Source: Nilaparvata lugens
Taxonomy: Eukaryota > Arthropoda > Insecta > Hemiptera > Delphacidae
Length of the DNA: 64,000 nt
Direction of reading: 5' to 3'
Assembly: GCF_014356525.2 (NCBI RefSeq)
Contig: NC_052505.1
Location: 5,254,984-5,318,983, forward strand
A model generated the notes under the pieces. That model did not search any database. It saw nothing but the letters and a program-made list of their open reading frames with translations, and was not told the origin of the DNA. Below are positions 11,618-21,975 of the stretch, piece after piece. Numbering within the stretch: the stretch's first letter is position 1; the number at the start of each line of letters is the position of its first letter. The position numbers and the translations under genes were made by a program.

Positions 11618-12384
11618 GCAGCCTATATTATAACCACTTCGGTCAAACGAAAAATCGGTTAACTATGTGCAGTGGTTATGAAATCATAAACCAATCAACC
11701 TCCGTTAATGACTCACGAGTGCTGAAGTATTAATGCTAGTTTTATGAGCTGCGGGGTGATCGATCCCTTAACTTTATAGTTTTAGTTGGCTATCTCGCTA
11801 ATATTCACGTTTATTCTCCACAAAAGAGCACTGTAGACAACAATAAAAATTAAAATTCAAAGTAGTGTTTAAGTCATAGTTGAGTAGTGTTTGAGCAATG
11901 CCAATTTTATGAGCTGCGGGGAGATCGATTTCCGAGCTTTATAGCTTTTGTTGTTCATAGCTTATATTCACGTTTATGCTGCAAAGACGAGCACTGATAA
12001 TACGAATAAGAATTGAAAATCATAATACTTCTTTTAATATTTATAATTTTTAAAACAACATTTGTTTTTGATTTCGAAACCCATACTATCGCCAATATGT
12101 AGGTTTTGCCATCCAAACTGGAATGTGACTATTTGTGATAAGTTGGGTATTTGGATGCTCGGCTGGCCACTCGCTTTCGCTTGACAAAAATCGGAGCTTT
12201 GGCAAGGGAGGCCAGTGAAGGCGAGCGCTGGCAAACCACCCATCCACACACTCGCGCTCGTCGTCATTTGTACGCATTGAGCGATAGTGTGGATGCGGCG
12301 GCATTGGAGTTTTATTTTGTTCTTTCAGACTTAAAACTACTCTTAAGAGTTCGAAACATATTATGTTAAAAGAGATTTATACTA
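11618..12384. other. Unassigned stretch with a short duplication
   Basis: TTTTATGAGCTGCGGGGTGA (about 11740) and TTTTATGAGCTGCGGGGAGA (about 11905) begin matching ~130-bp blocks. The region 12151-12300 is GC-richer and open in several frames on both strands, but no family or splice structure supports a gene. Confidence 0.4.
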
Positions 12385-12774
12385 CTAGTTCTGTGAACAG
12401 TAGACCTCACGCAGTATTCTCATCCACAAGTACCTGATGTCAACTGTTTTAAATGTTAACAAAATCAGTTCACGTTTGAATTTGTATTCCATAATTTATA
12501 ATTATTTATGTTAATTTAAACAATGAAAAGAATATATTTCTATTCCAGAATTAATATGATATTCATCCAGTTCCGTGATAATCTTTCCATCTAATGAAAA
12601 TTAATTTTTTTCAATCAAAAATATTATAATTCCTTCAGCATTATTTATTTAGTTCATTTGATTATTTTTTATCACCTATTAGATTAGTTTTTTCGAATTT
12701 GAGGATATTGATACTGATGGACACGCATAATAATACCATGACTGCAAAACAAAATATTGAAACCAAAGACCTTA

Positions 12775-13427
12775 AAGCTGCGATTAGACCAAATTTATTA
12801 ACAAAATGTTAATAACTCAATCCTTATAGATTACTAGCCATCAGGATCGCTTCGCTCGCCATATCCGTCTAGCCAGGGGGCTCCGCCCCCTGGACCACCG
12901 ACTGGATCGTTCAAGAATGAGATCAGCAGGCTAGCTTCGCTCGCCTGCATTTTTCATTTGAGCATTTTTATCATATGTTAGGGCAATCCTGTCAGGGGTT
13001 CAGACTAAACGTCTGGCTAAACGGATATGGCGAGCGAAGCGAGCCTGACGGCTAGTAATATAATATTCCCAGGATTGAAGTAGCAGTGCCCAATCAATTT
13101 TTCCGCGATAAATGATTATAAAGTTTAAATCTTCAACTTGGTGCCAACCTAACAAAGTCAACTCAACTTAATGCCAACCTGACAAAATTATTAATTTAGT
13201 TGCCAGTTAACAAATATTTCGAACAGGTATTCTATCTAGATTATAGTTTTATAGTAACATATGATATGGAAATTTCAATTATAATTAAGAGATTGGGAGA
13301 AGAAGAATATACATGCTAAAAGATATTAGATTCAACATAACTACTTATCATACACATGATGAACATGTGTGTTTGTCAACTTGCGTTTAATTTAACATTT
13401 TGTTAATAACTTTGGTGTAAACCCAGC
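12775..13427. mobile_element. TIR element (MITE) interrupted by Helitron H2
   Basis: The ends AAGCTGCGATTAGACC and, in complement, GCTGGGTTTACACCAAAGTT match the intact family member at 21759-21952. TTA at 12772-12774 and 13428-13430 flank it. An uninterrupted form of the host sequence, ACCTTAAAGATGCATAAC in complement near 59800-59830, gives the empty site and confirms the insertion. TTA duplication suggests a PIF/Harbinger-type MITE. Confidence 0.75.
12834..13325 (-). mobile_element. Non-autonomous Helitron-like element, copy H2 (truncated)
   Basis: It matches H1 and H3 from the CTAG end through the GC-rich self-complementary block to ATACATGCTAAAAGA, then stops. It lacks the ~230 bp bearing the GACT repeats and the TATATA-TC terminus. 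It sits inside the TIR element at 12775-13427. Confidence 0.65.
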
Positions 13428-13970
13428 TTAAAGATGCATACCTCTTCAAGGTCTTTGATTGAAACTATAGACCTTATACAAATACAGTAGGCCTAATAGA
13501 CTGGCATCTCCACACATCTGTGTAATCACTTGTCACATGATTTATGATAAACAATTCTATTGTCTGATTTTTACTCCAATATTGGCGTATGAAGGAGGAT
13601 CCTTTTTCCTCTATATTATCCTTGAAATGCAAAATTTCCAAAAACCTTGTATATACGTCGACGCGCAATTTAAAAAGGAACATACCTGTCAAATTTCATG
13701 AAAATCTATAACCGCGTTACGCCGTAAATGCGTAACATATAAACATAAAAACATTTAAACATTAAGAGAAATGCCAAACCGTTGACTTGAATCTTAGACC
13801 TCACTTCGTTCGGTCAATTAAATGGCTTCTATAATTAAGTTTCTATTGTACATGCATGTAGCCCCAAATTACAAAGAGAAAACTGGTAAAATATGGTTGA
13901 AATGGTTAAATATGTTAAATGAAAAAGACTAAGAAATTGTCAAATAAACCACAGATTTATTGATACTAAA

Positions 13971-14216
13971 AAAGACCACATGAAAATTATAGAACACATC
14001 AGAGATTGGAATAAACAAAATGGGGAATCTAACTTTGCAGAGCATTTGATAACAAATAATCACAAGTTCACAGTTGAAGAGTCACTACATGTTAATAGCA
14101 AAGGCACATCTTTGAATATTCTAGAGGCTTTAGAATTGATAAGAATAATTGGGGAAAATTCCCAGTATAGTTTAAATGACCAGATTCATTTCAACCAATA
14201 CAACACTACGAATTAA
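13971..14216 (+). pseudogene. Penelope-type GIY-YIG endonuclease C-terminal fragment
   Basis: About 80 residues remain. The order is an EHIRDWN segment, NFAEHLITNNHKF, then GTSLNILEALELIR and a final LNDQIHFNQ, ending at TAA. This arrangement (R/K-x-EH, NxAxHL---NH, K-G---N-LE) is how the C-terminal GIY-YIG nuclease of Penelope-like elements ends. The GIY and YIG strands and the whole reverse transcriptase are absent because the copy is 5'-truncated. The frame is open upstream only through the inverted end fragment, so no genuine start exists. It is not expected to encode a working protein. Assignment rests on remembered family pattern, without a search. Confidence 0.65.
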
Positions 14217-14339
14217 GCTTTATCATAATATTGTACACATACATTAGTCAATAAATTTTCCATTTACATATTTGTTCTATTATCTTCCACTTTTTTTGCT
14301 GATTCTTATTTTGTAATGAAAGTAAATTTTGTTATCATG

Positions 14340-14530
14340 GCGAGTCTGTTGCTTAAGCCGCCATTTTGTGACACCGTTGAGTGAGAGGAGAATGTCTAGC
14401 TAGGCCAATGACAGGCGTTCATGCCCTTGACCAATAACAGTACTCGCCTACTAGTATAAATTCTGCTGCTCTTGTATTTAGTTTTATTTTATCGGAGATT
14501 GACAATGGTGTAATAACCGAGACCGGTCTT
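14340..14530 (+). promoter_or_regulatory. CCAAT/TATA-like promoter in the PLE terminal repeat
   Basis: GGCCAATGACAGG, GACCAATAACAG and CTAGTATAAATTCTG occur in order, with TATAAAT at about 14455. The same arrangement is preserved in the snapback at 23.26-23.80 kb on both arms. Penelope-like elements carry their promoter in a terminal repeat, so this is a plausible RNA polymerase II promoter; activity is inferred. Confidence 0.4.
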
Positions 14531-14689
14531 TCTAAGTATCAATAAATCTGTGGTTTTTGACAATTTCTTAGTCTTTTTCATTTAATATGAATAATTACCA
14601 CAATATCAACTTCTCAACTACACTAAAAGTTGAATATGTTCATCGCTGTCTTAACATAAGGTTGTAACTTAACCATTCATCACTGTTGA

Positions 14690-14890
14690 TAAATATACCT
14701 TCAAGAAGCACTAACCAAAATTCAAAATTTCTACTCACAATACAAACAGTTGGTGGTCATCACCACCCTCGGTGTATTAAGAACCAGTATGCAAAATTTC
14801 TAGTTAATCAGTCCAGTTGTTCAAATGTGATGTTGCGTCATTCGTCTATTTCTCATCCCATACGTGTATCAGCCAATTCTTTCTTTTATT
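14690..14890. repeat. Degenerate ~200-bp repeat of Helitron-like 3' family
   Basis: TTCAAGAAGCACTAACCAAA through CCTCGGTGTATTAAGAACCA and GTGATGTTGCGTCATTCGTC to CATACGTGTATCAGCCAATT parallels 18590-18790 and, in complement, 26945-27154. Confidence 0.55.
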
Positions 14891-14896
14891 TCATTA

Positions 14897-15552
14897 CTAG
14901 CCGTCAGGCTCGCTTCGCTCGACATATCCGTCTAGCCAGACCCCGACTGGATCGTCCAAGAATGAGATCAGCAGGCTCGCTTCGCTCGCCTGCATTTTTC
15001 ATTTGAGCATTTTTATCATATGTTAGGACGATCCAGTCGGGGATCCAGACTAAACGTCTGGCTAAACGGATATGGCGAGCGAAGCGAGCCTGACTGCCAG
15101 TAATATAATATTCCCAGGATTGAAGTAGCAGTGCCCAATCAATTTTTCCGCGATAAATGCATTTAAAATCTTCAACATGTTGCCAACCTAACAAAGTCAA
15201 CTCAACTTAATGCCAACCTGACAAAATTATTAATTCAGTTGCCAGTTAACAACTGTTTCGAAGAGGTACTCTATCTAGATTATAGTTCTATAGTAACATA
15301 TGATATGGAAATTTCAATTATAATCAAGAGATTGGGAGAAGAAGAATATACATGCTAAAAGACGAACTTTAAACCCTTAAAAACAACCCTTAGAGTTAAA
15401 ATATTGCCAAGAGATTTCTTAGTGCGCCTCTAAAGGGCCAACTGAACATACCTACCAAATTTGAACGTTTTTGGTCCGTAGATTTTTAGTTATGCGAGTG
15501 AGTGAGTAAGTGAGTCAGTGAGTGAGTGCCATTTCGCTTCTATATATATAGA
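14897..15552 (-). mobile_element. Non-autonomous Helitron-like element, copy H3
   Basis: This is the most intact plus-strand-inverted copy, 656 bp. The left end is A|CTAGCCGTCAGGCTCGC and the right end TATATATATAGA|T, giving TC...CTAG on the minus strand inserted between A and T. The GC-rich block with complementary arms and the GAGTGAGTGAG tract are present. No coding capacity. Confidence 0.65.
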
Positions 15553-15858
15553 TAGATAGATAGAAAGGGTAAACAGAATGGTCAGGTCGATGTTTATCTT
15601 TCAGTACAGGTCGCGCTCACAATCGACCTTCATGTGACACAAACACATTGCAAAGCACTTGAGTGAACAAAACGGTTAAGTCTGGATCGCGTTTCAACAT
15701 GACGACATCCAAAATTTTTCATGTTTGCCAGCTAATTAGTGACATCGATCGAAACTGAAAGCTAAACTGCGACCTGTTCATACTGATTGTACCTTTAGGC
15801 ATACAACAAAACAATCTCGAGTACAAGTTTCCTCTACATTAGGTTTATGCACTTATTG

Positions 15859-15956
15859 AATGAAAAAGACTAAGAAATTGTCAAAAAACCACAGATTTAT
15901 TGATACTTGGAAAGGCCGGTTTCGGTTATTACACCATTTTCCATCTCTGATAAACA
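15859..15956. mobile_element. PLE terminal-repeat fragment
   Basis: ATGAAAAAGACTAAGAAATT, ACCACAGATTTATTGATACT, GGCCGGTTTCGGTTATTACA and ATCTCTGATAAAC match one arm of the PLE snapback family. The opposite arm is missing. Confidence 0.7.
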
Positions 15957-17330
15957 CATAAGAACATTCAATTCATATACACTTATATTCCAGGCAAATT
16001 CTGAACGGAGGTGAAATGGATAAACACTCTCAACTTTTTGGAACTTTTCGAGCACTGAGCACTGGACTAACTTTACGCTGATCATTTTTCAAGGAAACTT
16101 TTCATCCGTTACATTTTATGAGGTGAATGAACATAATAAGCAGTTTTGGCTAGAGTTCGGTGTGTTAATGCTGTAGTATTAGCATAGACCTATTTAGCTA
16201 TGCAAATGACTGGAGTTCAACCAGAATGTTCATTATCGAAGCCACTAGAATCCGAGACAAACATCAATCTTGCAGTTTTTCTGTTTTTAAATGTTCAGAA
16301 TTTAAATGTACACTGGAATAAGAGGAGTGCGGATGAGACATCCGTTTCCTTTGCTAATCTTCCCAAGCGTATCCACAAAATTGTTGTCTAATCTCCACTG
16401 GATGTATAAACACTGGATGAAGAATATCTGTATCCAGTTTCCTGAAGTACCGGTACGACATTCCATAGTGAAGATATAGCATACGAAAATACCTTTATGA
16501 TAAGGGGGTTTCTGTTCCAAATTTCAATGTTAGCTCAAGCTGATAGTCCAAGTAGTTATTTTTCGAGAAGCTATGTGACAAGCGGACGTTACTCCATAGA
16601 GGAAAATATATCATAAGAAGATATCTCATGGTACAGGAGTTCCATCTGTCAATGTTATAGCTCAAGCTTTTTCCTCCACCTACTGTCTAAAGTACTTACT
16701 TTACTCCCTGAAACATAATACTAAAGTGTCACTTTTTCGCTCTAGGTAGTAAAAAACAGAAAAACTCCCTAGGGAGTAAAAGTGACTCCATTTAAATAAC
16801 ATGGGAAGCATCTCTATTTAAAAAACTTACATGGTAATAGGTTAGAAGGTCTAAGCTCAGATGAGAAAGCGTAATAGAGGTGTCTGTCATTGAGTCAACT
16901 GAATTCAATACCACAACCAGAAATTTGATAACTCATGAAATATATGTTTGTATGATATTATATTCTTAATATTGGTAGACGATAAAAATTTATACAATTT
17001 TTAAAATATTTTATTCTATTCAAAATACCAGCCAACAAATATTTTTGATCTGCATTCTGCAATTCAAACCTGAACCGCGTGATCTAGAGTCAGCCATTTT
17101 TGGTAGCTCAGCTGATATGATTGTTACAACTTTGGCCGATAGATAGCGCAATCAGCAGTGCCTATCAGACGACCGGTGTATAGGTTTTAGTTTTTAGGTT
17201 ATGTTGTTAGGAAACATTGTCACCAATACGTAAGTTATTAGAATGATTTAATTTGCAGTTTCTATAAAAAAATGTAGATGGAGGAAAAATGTTGTGTACA
17301 TCACGAGCGAAAAAATACTTTTTCTCCCTC
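15957..17330. other. Unassigned stretch
   Basis: No gene is supported. Short palindromic patches occur, for example CTCCCTAGGGAG near 16770. Sequence around 16540-16670 (AGAAGATATCTCATGGTACA) distantly resembles the foldback at 53.88-54.13 kb. Confidence 0.35.
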
Positions 17331-17405
17331 AGGAAAATTGTTGCCCTCGGCTTCGCCTCGGGCTTCAAACTTTTTCCCTCAGGGAGAAAAAGTCGTACTT
17401 TTCAC
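17325..17405. repeat. Short foldback with GC core
   Basis: TACTTTTTCTCCCTCAGG and CCTCAGGGAGAAAAAGTCGTA face each other around CCCTCGGCTTCGCCTCGGG, itself self-complementary. It would fold as a stem-loop and may be a tiny TIR element. Confidence 0.5.
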
Positions 17406-18589
17406 TCTAGATATACAAATAACTATTTCGTCAAGCAATGTGACACTGGTAGTCTATCATATACCGTATATTGTAATATATTATATTGTAACATTGTAAC
17501 AGATACTACAGTGTAACATACATAAATGGAGAACTTTAATCTAATCGAATTAATTTATACTGTGTAGGTGTAGTTCTTTCATTCTCACCTGGCCAAAACA
17601 TAAATAACCGTTAGTAATCGGCTTGAGATAACAAGAAATAAGCATGAAATTTTGAACATAAACGACCTATACCATGGGAAATCTTTTTTTGTATAAATTT
17701 TCCTTTATGATATTTAGTTTCTTGGTAATTATTATCATAGATAAAGGAGCATAATATATTTATGTTTTATATTATTGTCTATATATTACTATATTACTGT
17801 CTTATATCTTATGTCTATATTTCTTGTCTCTGTTATTATTATCTTGTGTAGTAAGTTAGCCGTATTATATTGAATCATTCGCTCCTTATTAATTCTATAT
17901 TTTGCTCAAAACATTAACTCTTGTCTACGCACAGGTTTTACACCTATGTGAAATTACAACTGAAATTTTAATATAATTATAACTGTTACATTGTAAATCA
18001 TTAGGTATGATAGTAGAAAACACGAGTTGTATCATTTTTGATTTGTATATTGTTTAATTTCAAGCTCTGTATGTAACATTTATAATCTTGAAAGATTTGA
18101 GATTTGGAAATAAACTTATTTTTGACTTGACTTCTTGACTTTTCTATTCTATCCTCTCAAAAATTGTCTTTTGAACTCATAATAACATGGAGTCTCTTAC
18201 ATTCGTTCATTTACACGGCCAAAACAGTAGGTAAAAATCGACGGTAGTCGACGACAGTCGGCTTGAGAGAGCAAAAAATCAGCATGGAATTTGGAACATA
18301 AACGACATAATATACCAAGGAAAACCCTCTTCTGCTATCTTCTCCATTCCATTCTCTTGGATATTGTCTTAAGAGCTCATGATAACACCGAGCGACACCA
18401 GATGCTTTACGAATAAGCTTCATCTTAACAAAGTACATGTATTGGAAAATGTATCTAGCAGATAAAGTCATGATAACGTTTTTTCACAATAATTCATCTA
18501 AACTGTTGAATTCAATTTTGTCTGAGAAATCTTTACTTTGTTCATTTGACTTGAAATTATACTAAAACTAACAGGTAGCCAGTTCTTCG
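17406..18589. other. Unassigned AT-rich stretch; probable LINE tail near 18.1 kb
   Basis: GAAATAAACTTATTTTTGAC followed by TTGACTTCTTGACTT near 18108-18140 looks like the polyadenylation end and short-repeat tail of an old retroposon. Elsewhere I see only degraded fragments, such as GGCTTGAGATAACA near 17619 shared with 54.0 kb. Confidence 0.35.
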
Positions 18590-18790
18590 CAAGGATCTGA
18601 TTCAAAACTTGACAAACTGAAAAATTGTCCTACTGGAATCATGAAGAATTTTGAATGTGCCTATAACCATCCTCGGTAAATTGAAAATCCATATGCAATT
18701 TTCAAAGTTAATCAGTTCAGTAGTTCAGACGTGATGATGCGTGAATTTCGCATCCCGTACGTAATAGACCAATTTTTCCCAGGCACAGAG
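18590..18790. repeat. Degenerate ~200-bp Helitron-like 3' family copy
   Basis: AACAGGTAGCCAGTTCTTCG, ATGAAGAATTTTGAATGTGC and CAGTAGTTCAGACGTGATGA match, in inverse order, the better preserved fragment at 26945-27154. Confidence 0.6.
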
Positions 18791-19269
18791 CTTCGTTCGT
18801 TTTTTATTTATTGACTTTTGTTAAACCGAAAACAATTCTTCAAAATGATTGGAGAAGGACTAACAGGCAAAGCCCAGAACTGTTTCTTCTCCGAATATTA
18901 ATTTATACACTATAGTCCTAAAAGTAGGTTATGTTCCATACACTTGAATTCAGGTTCAATTTTCAGTTCAAAAATTTGACAAAAAAGTTCTAATTTAGAT
19001 TATTCACAAACCAAATTGAATAACAAAATAACACTCACTAATCACGATTGTCAAATAATGATCAACTTTGAAAATTATGATATACTCCAGTTTAGAAGGA
19101 TTATCATGTCGTCAACAAATCAGATTATGTTGATCAAGTCGATTAAATTGTCTAGCTAGATAAAAATTTCTCGCTGATTGATTACACAACTGGAAATAAT
19201 TCTGTCTCTCTCCCACACAGGCACTCACATCTTCTGTTATCTAGGCGACGAAATTATCATATTTTTTCC

Positions 19270-19480
19270 AAGGATGAATAATTGTTATCCTTTTCATGTC
19301 CTTCAGCGAGTTTTCACAGGGATGAGACCAAGTGCAATCGAATTTTTATAACATAAACCTACTATGCTCCAAATTTCGTGAAAATCGTTTTCAAGAGCCG
19401 TTTTCGAGATCCGTTGAACATAAATAACCAGATAACCTGATATAAAAATCTGGTGTGGTACACTCACACAACTTTCCTTG
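19270..19480. repeat. Dispersed repeat shared with 57.3-57.7 kb
   Basis: TCAGCGAGTTTTCACAGGGA, GCAATCGAATTTTTATAACA and GCCGTTTTCGAGATCCGTTG occur here; their complements (AACCGGATCTCGAAAACGGC, AATTCGATTGCACTAGGTCT) occur at 57.6-57.7 kb. Confidence 0.65.
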
Positions 19481-19859
19481 CTCATTGAACTATAAGCCTC
19501 ATTATCAAACGAGAATAATTTAGGGGAATAACATAATGACGATTGACGGCAACATATTTGCAACTACGATCAGACTACTGTATATGTGTATATACAATTA
19601 TATTGTTTTCAGAGTACTTTTTCCTTTATGTAAATTGTGAAATTCGATGATTTTTTATTGAAATTCGTCAAAACAGCTGTTCTACAGATGAAATATCTTG
19701 ACTATGACTGTGTTCTTTTTATAAACTGCTCTACCTACCCACGGTATATGGAAGAAGAAAAAGTAAAAACCGTGTACCAACCTACCTCATGCACGAGAAG
19801 GAGGTTACAAAGTCCATTTCTCAAGGATTGGGTGGACCCCTCATTAGTACCCGAGGAAA

Positions 19860-20425
19860 AAGACTCATGTCAGTTGATAGAGCTAATAAATAACTATACA
19901 GGGTATGGATTTCAAAAAATTCGTTAGAGCCGTTTTTGAGAAAATCGTGAAAAAATGGTTTTTTAGTAACTGTCATTTTTCTCAAGAATATTACGGAGCT
20001 CCTGCAATTTTCTCATAAATGAGACTCATGTCAGTTGATAGGGCTTATAAATAGCTATACAGGGTATGGATTTCAAAAAATTCGTTAGAGCCGTTTTTGA
20101 GAAAATCGTGAAAAATGGTTTTTTAGTAACTGTCATTTTTCTCAAGAATATTACGGAGCTCCTGCAATTTTCTCATAAATGAGACTCATGTCAGTTGATA
20201 GGGCTTATAAATAGCTATCCATGGTATAAATTTGAAGAAAATCGTTGGAGCCGTTTTCGAGAAAACCGTGAAAAACATGGTTTTTTAGTAATTATCCGCC
20301 ATTTTTTCCGCCATCTTGAATTGAATTTTATTGAATTTCTTATTGTCGGGTCCTCAGGGTATAAGGACCTTAAGTTTAAAATTTCAAGTCAATCGGTTAA
20401 TTAGGAATGGAGTTATCGTGTTCAC
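19860..20425. repeat. ~160-bp tandem repeat, nearly three copies
   Basis: CTCATGTCAGTTGATAG begins at 19864, 20025 and 20185, a 160-161 bp period. Each unit continues CAGGGTATGGATTTCAAAAA, TTAGAGCCGTTTTTGAGAAA and ATTACGGAGCTCCTGC. The last unit runs into the (CA)n tract. Confidence 0.85.
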
Positions 20426-20444
20426 AGACATACACACATACACA

Positions 20445-20542
<98 letters not shown>

Positions 20543-20556
20543 CACACCCACACACA

Positions 20557-20602
<46 letters not shown>

Positions 20603-20608
20603 CACACA

Positions 20609-20639
<31 letters not shown>

Positions 20640-20690
20640 CACCACACACACACACACCACACATACACACACACACACACACACAGACCA
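20426..20690. repeat. (CA)n microsatellite with ACC/AAC interruptions
   Basis: About 265 bp of CA dinucleotides are broken at intervals by CACC and CAACAC. Open frames of alternating Thr-His or Cys-Val here are repeat translation. Flanking sequence (TTCACAGACATACACAC to GACCAATACCCAAAAATCAT) suggests the tract belongs to a microsatellite-carrying interspersed element. Confidence 0.95.
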
Positions 20691-20989
20691 ATACCCAAAA
20701 ATCATGTTTTTGGACTCAGGGGACCTTGAAACGTATAGAAATTTAGAAATTGGGGTACCTTAATTTTTTTCGGAAAGCAATACTTTCCTGACCTATGGTA
20801 ATAGGGCAAGGAAAGTAAAATATGTCTCCAATCGGTAAAAAACTGATAATTTCAAATGCAATAACATAGGATTATAAAGTTTGTTTGGAATCTTAATGGC
20901 AGATTTTTACCAAGTGATCGAGCTGGCCAATAAAAAGCGTGACAGTCAATAGCCATAAAAGGCTAGGTACCTGAAAAGTAGTCGTCATC

Positions 20990-21075
20990 TCTCATCATCA
21001 TCATCCCTCTCACTCATTACCCACGCACAAGCCTAAGAGATTATGTGGGCATCACCCTCAGTATTATTATTGTTT
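20990..21075 (+). repeat. SINE body fragment
   Basis: CATTACCCACGCACAAGCCT, ATGTGGGCATCACCCTCAGT and the ATTATTATT tail match the body of the tRNA-headed SINE at 58827-58995. The tRNA-like head is not visible here. Confidence 0.6.
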
Positions 21076-21758
21076 ATCATAGCTACTTCACTCATAGCCA
21101 ATAGTAGTAATAGCCAACTTAAACCGTGAGACGAAGTTCCCTCCTACAAAATGTCCCATTCATACCTATTGATCGCTCCAAAAATGATCAGGAAGGAGCC
21201 TTTTTAGTACAGCTTCGTTCAAATCTGAAAACGTTTCTGATGCAAACAATAATTCCTTTGTTGTCGTCCTCCACATTGTGCTCTTCCCAATTTGGAACGA
21301 TTCGTCGTCGCGTATTGTTTCCATACTCCAACAAATGCTCATGAGAAGACAACCCTCGGAGCTGTTTTACAATGGGCTTAGGCAAACCACGCGGTTTTGA
21401 AGATACCGAGGCAATATCATTGGAAAATCATTCTGCATTGAGGTTTAATTTATTTCACAACCTACATAACTCTACGGCGGAATTGTAGCGTACCTTTTGA
21501 AGATATTGTAACAGGAAAGGATCATTGGAGAATAATTCTCTCTCTTTTTTCAGTTTTTCTCTCACGGTCAGTGAAATAATAAATAAATAAATAATATTCT
21601 GCATTGAGGTTGAATTCATATTACATCCACCATAATTCCCATTGAAATTGTAGGGTACCTTTGGAGAAAGATATAATGTGACAGGAAAGCTGAAAGAAAT
21701 AACTGAGAATCTCTTGACAAGGTATGAAGTATTGCTCTCGAAATCAATCTGAAACTGT

Positions 21759-21952
21759 AAAGCTGCGTTTACACCAAAGTTCTTAACAAAATGTATATTT
21801 TCCTTCCTTATAGATTCAATTAGATTGAACATAACGTATCATACACATGATGAACATATGTGTTTCTCAAGTTCCGTTCAATCTAATAGAATCTATAAGG
21901 ACGGGAAAATAAACATTTTGCTAATAACTTTGGTGTAAACGCTGCTTTAGTC
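21759..21952. mobile_element. TIR element (MITE), ~194 bp, intact
   Basis: AAGCTGCGTTTACACCAAAG at the left is mirrored by CTTTGGTGTAAACGCTGCTT at the right, with a largely self-complementary core (CCTTATAGATTCAATTAGAT and ATCTAATAGAATCTATAAGG are near-complements). It is the intact counterpart of the element split by H2 at 12775-13427. Confidence 0.85.
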
Positions 21953-21975
21953 TACTCATCTCTCATTCTCACCAT

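Larger units (their letters stand above)
12385..13828 (-). mobile_element. Helitron-like CTAG unit carrying two nested elements
   Basis: The unit starts CTAGTTCTGTGAACAGTAGA and ends near CTTCGTTCGGTCAATT, the ends seen in the 48.9-50.2 kb array (there in the other orientation). A TIR element at 12775-13427 interrupts it, and Helitron copy H2 interrupts that. Removing the insert restores the order seen in the related unit at 59560-60764. No coding remains. Confidence 0.65.
13917..14629 (+). mobile_element. Penelope-like element, 5'-truncated copy
   Basis: TTAAATATGTT (13906-13916) and TTGAATATGTT (14630-14640) flank a 713-bp insert, an 11-bp duplication with one mismatch. The insert begins with an inverted piece of its own 3' end (AATGAAAAAGACTAAGAAAT), switches to the endonuclease-domain frame, then has a 3' region ending in ATCAACTTCTCAACTACAC. 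An inverted terminal fragment at the 5' end is typical of Penelope-like elements. Its 3' region is the source sequence of the snapbacks at 23.3, 46.8, 47.5 and 55.9 kb. Confidence 0.75.

Noticed and set aside
12034..12369. Overlapping open frames on both strands in a GC-richer patch
   Set aside because: Three frames are open at once in low-stop GC-rich DNA. None shows a domain, start context or splice site.
20331..20763. Several overlapping ORFs of Thr-His or Cys-Val repeats
   Set aside because: They are translations of the (CA)n microsatellite in all frames and have no independent coding evidence.
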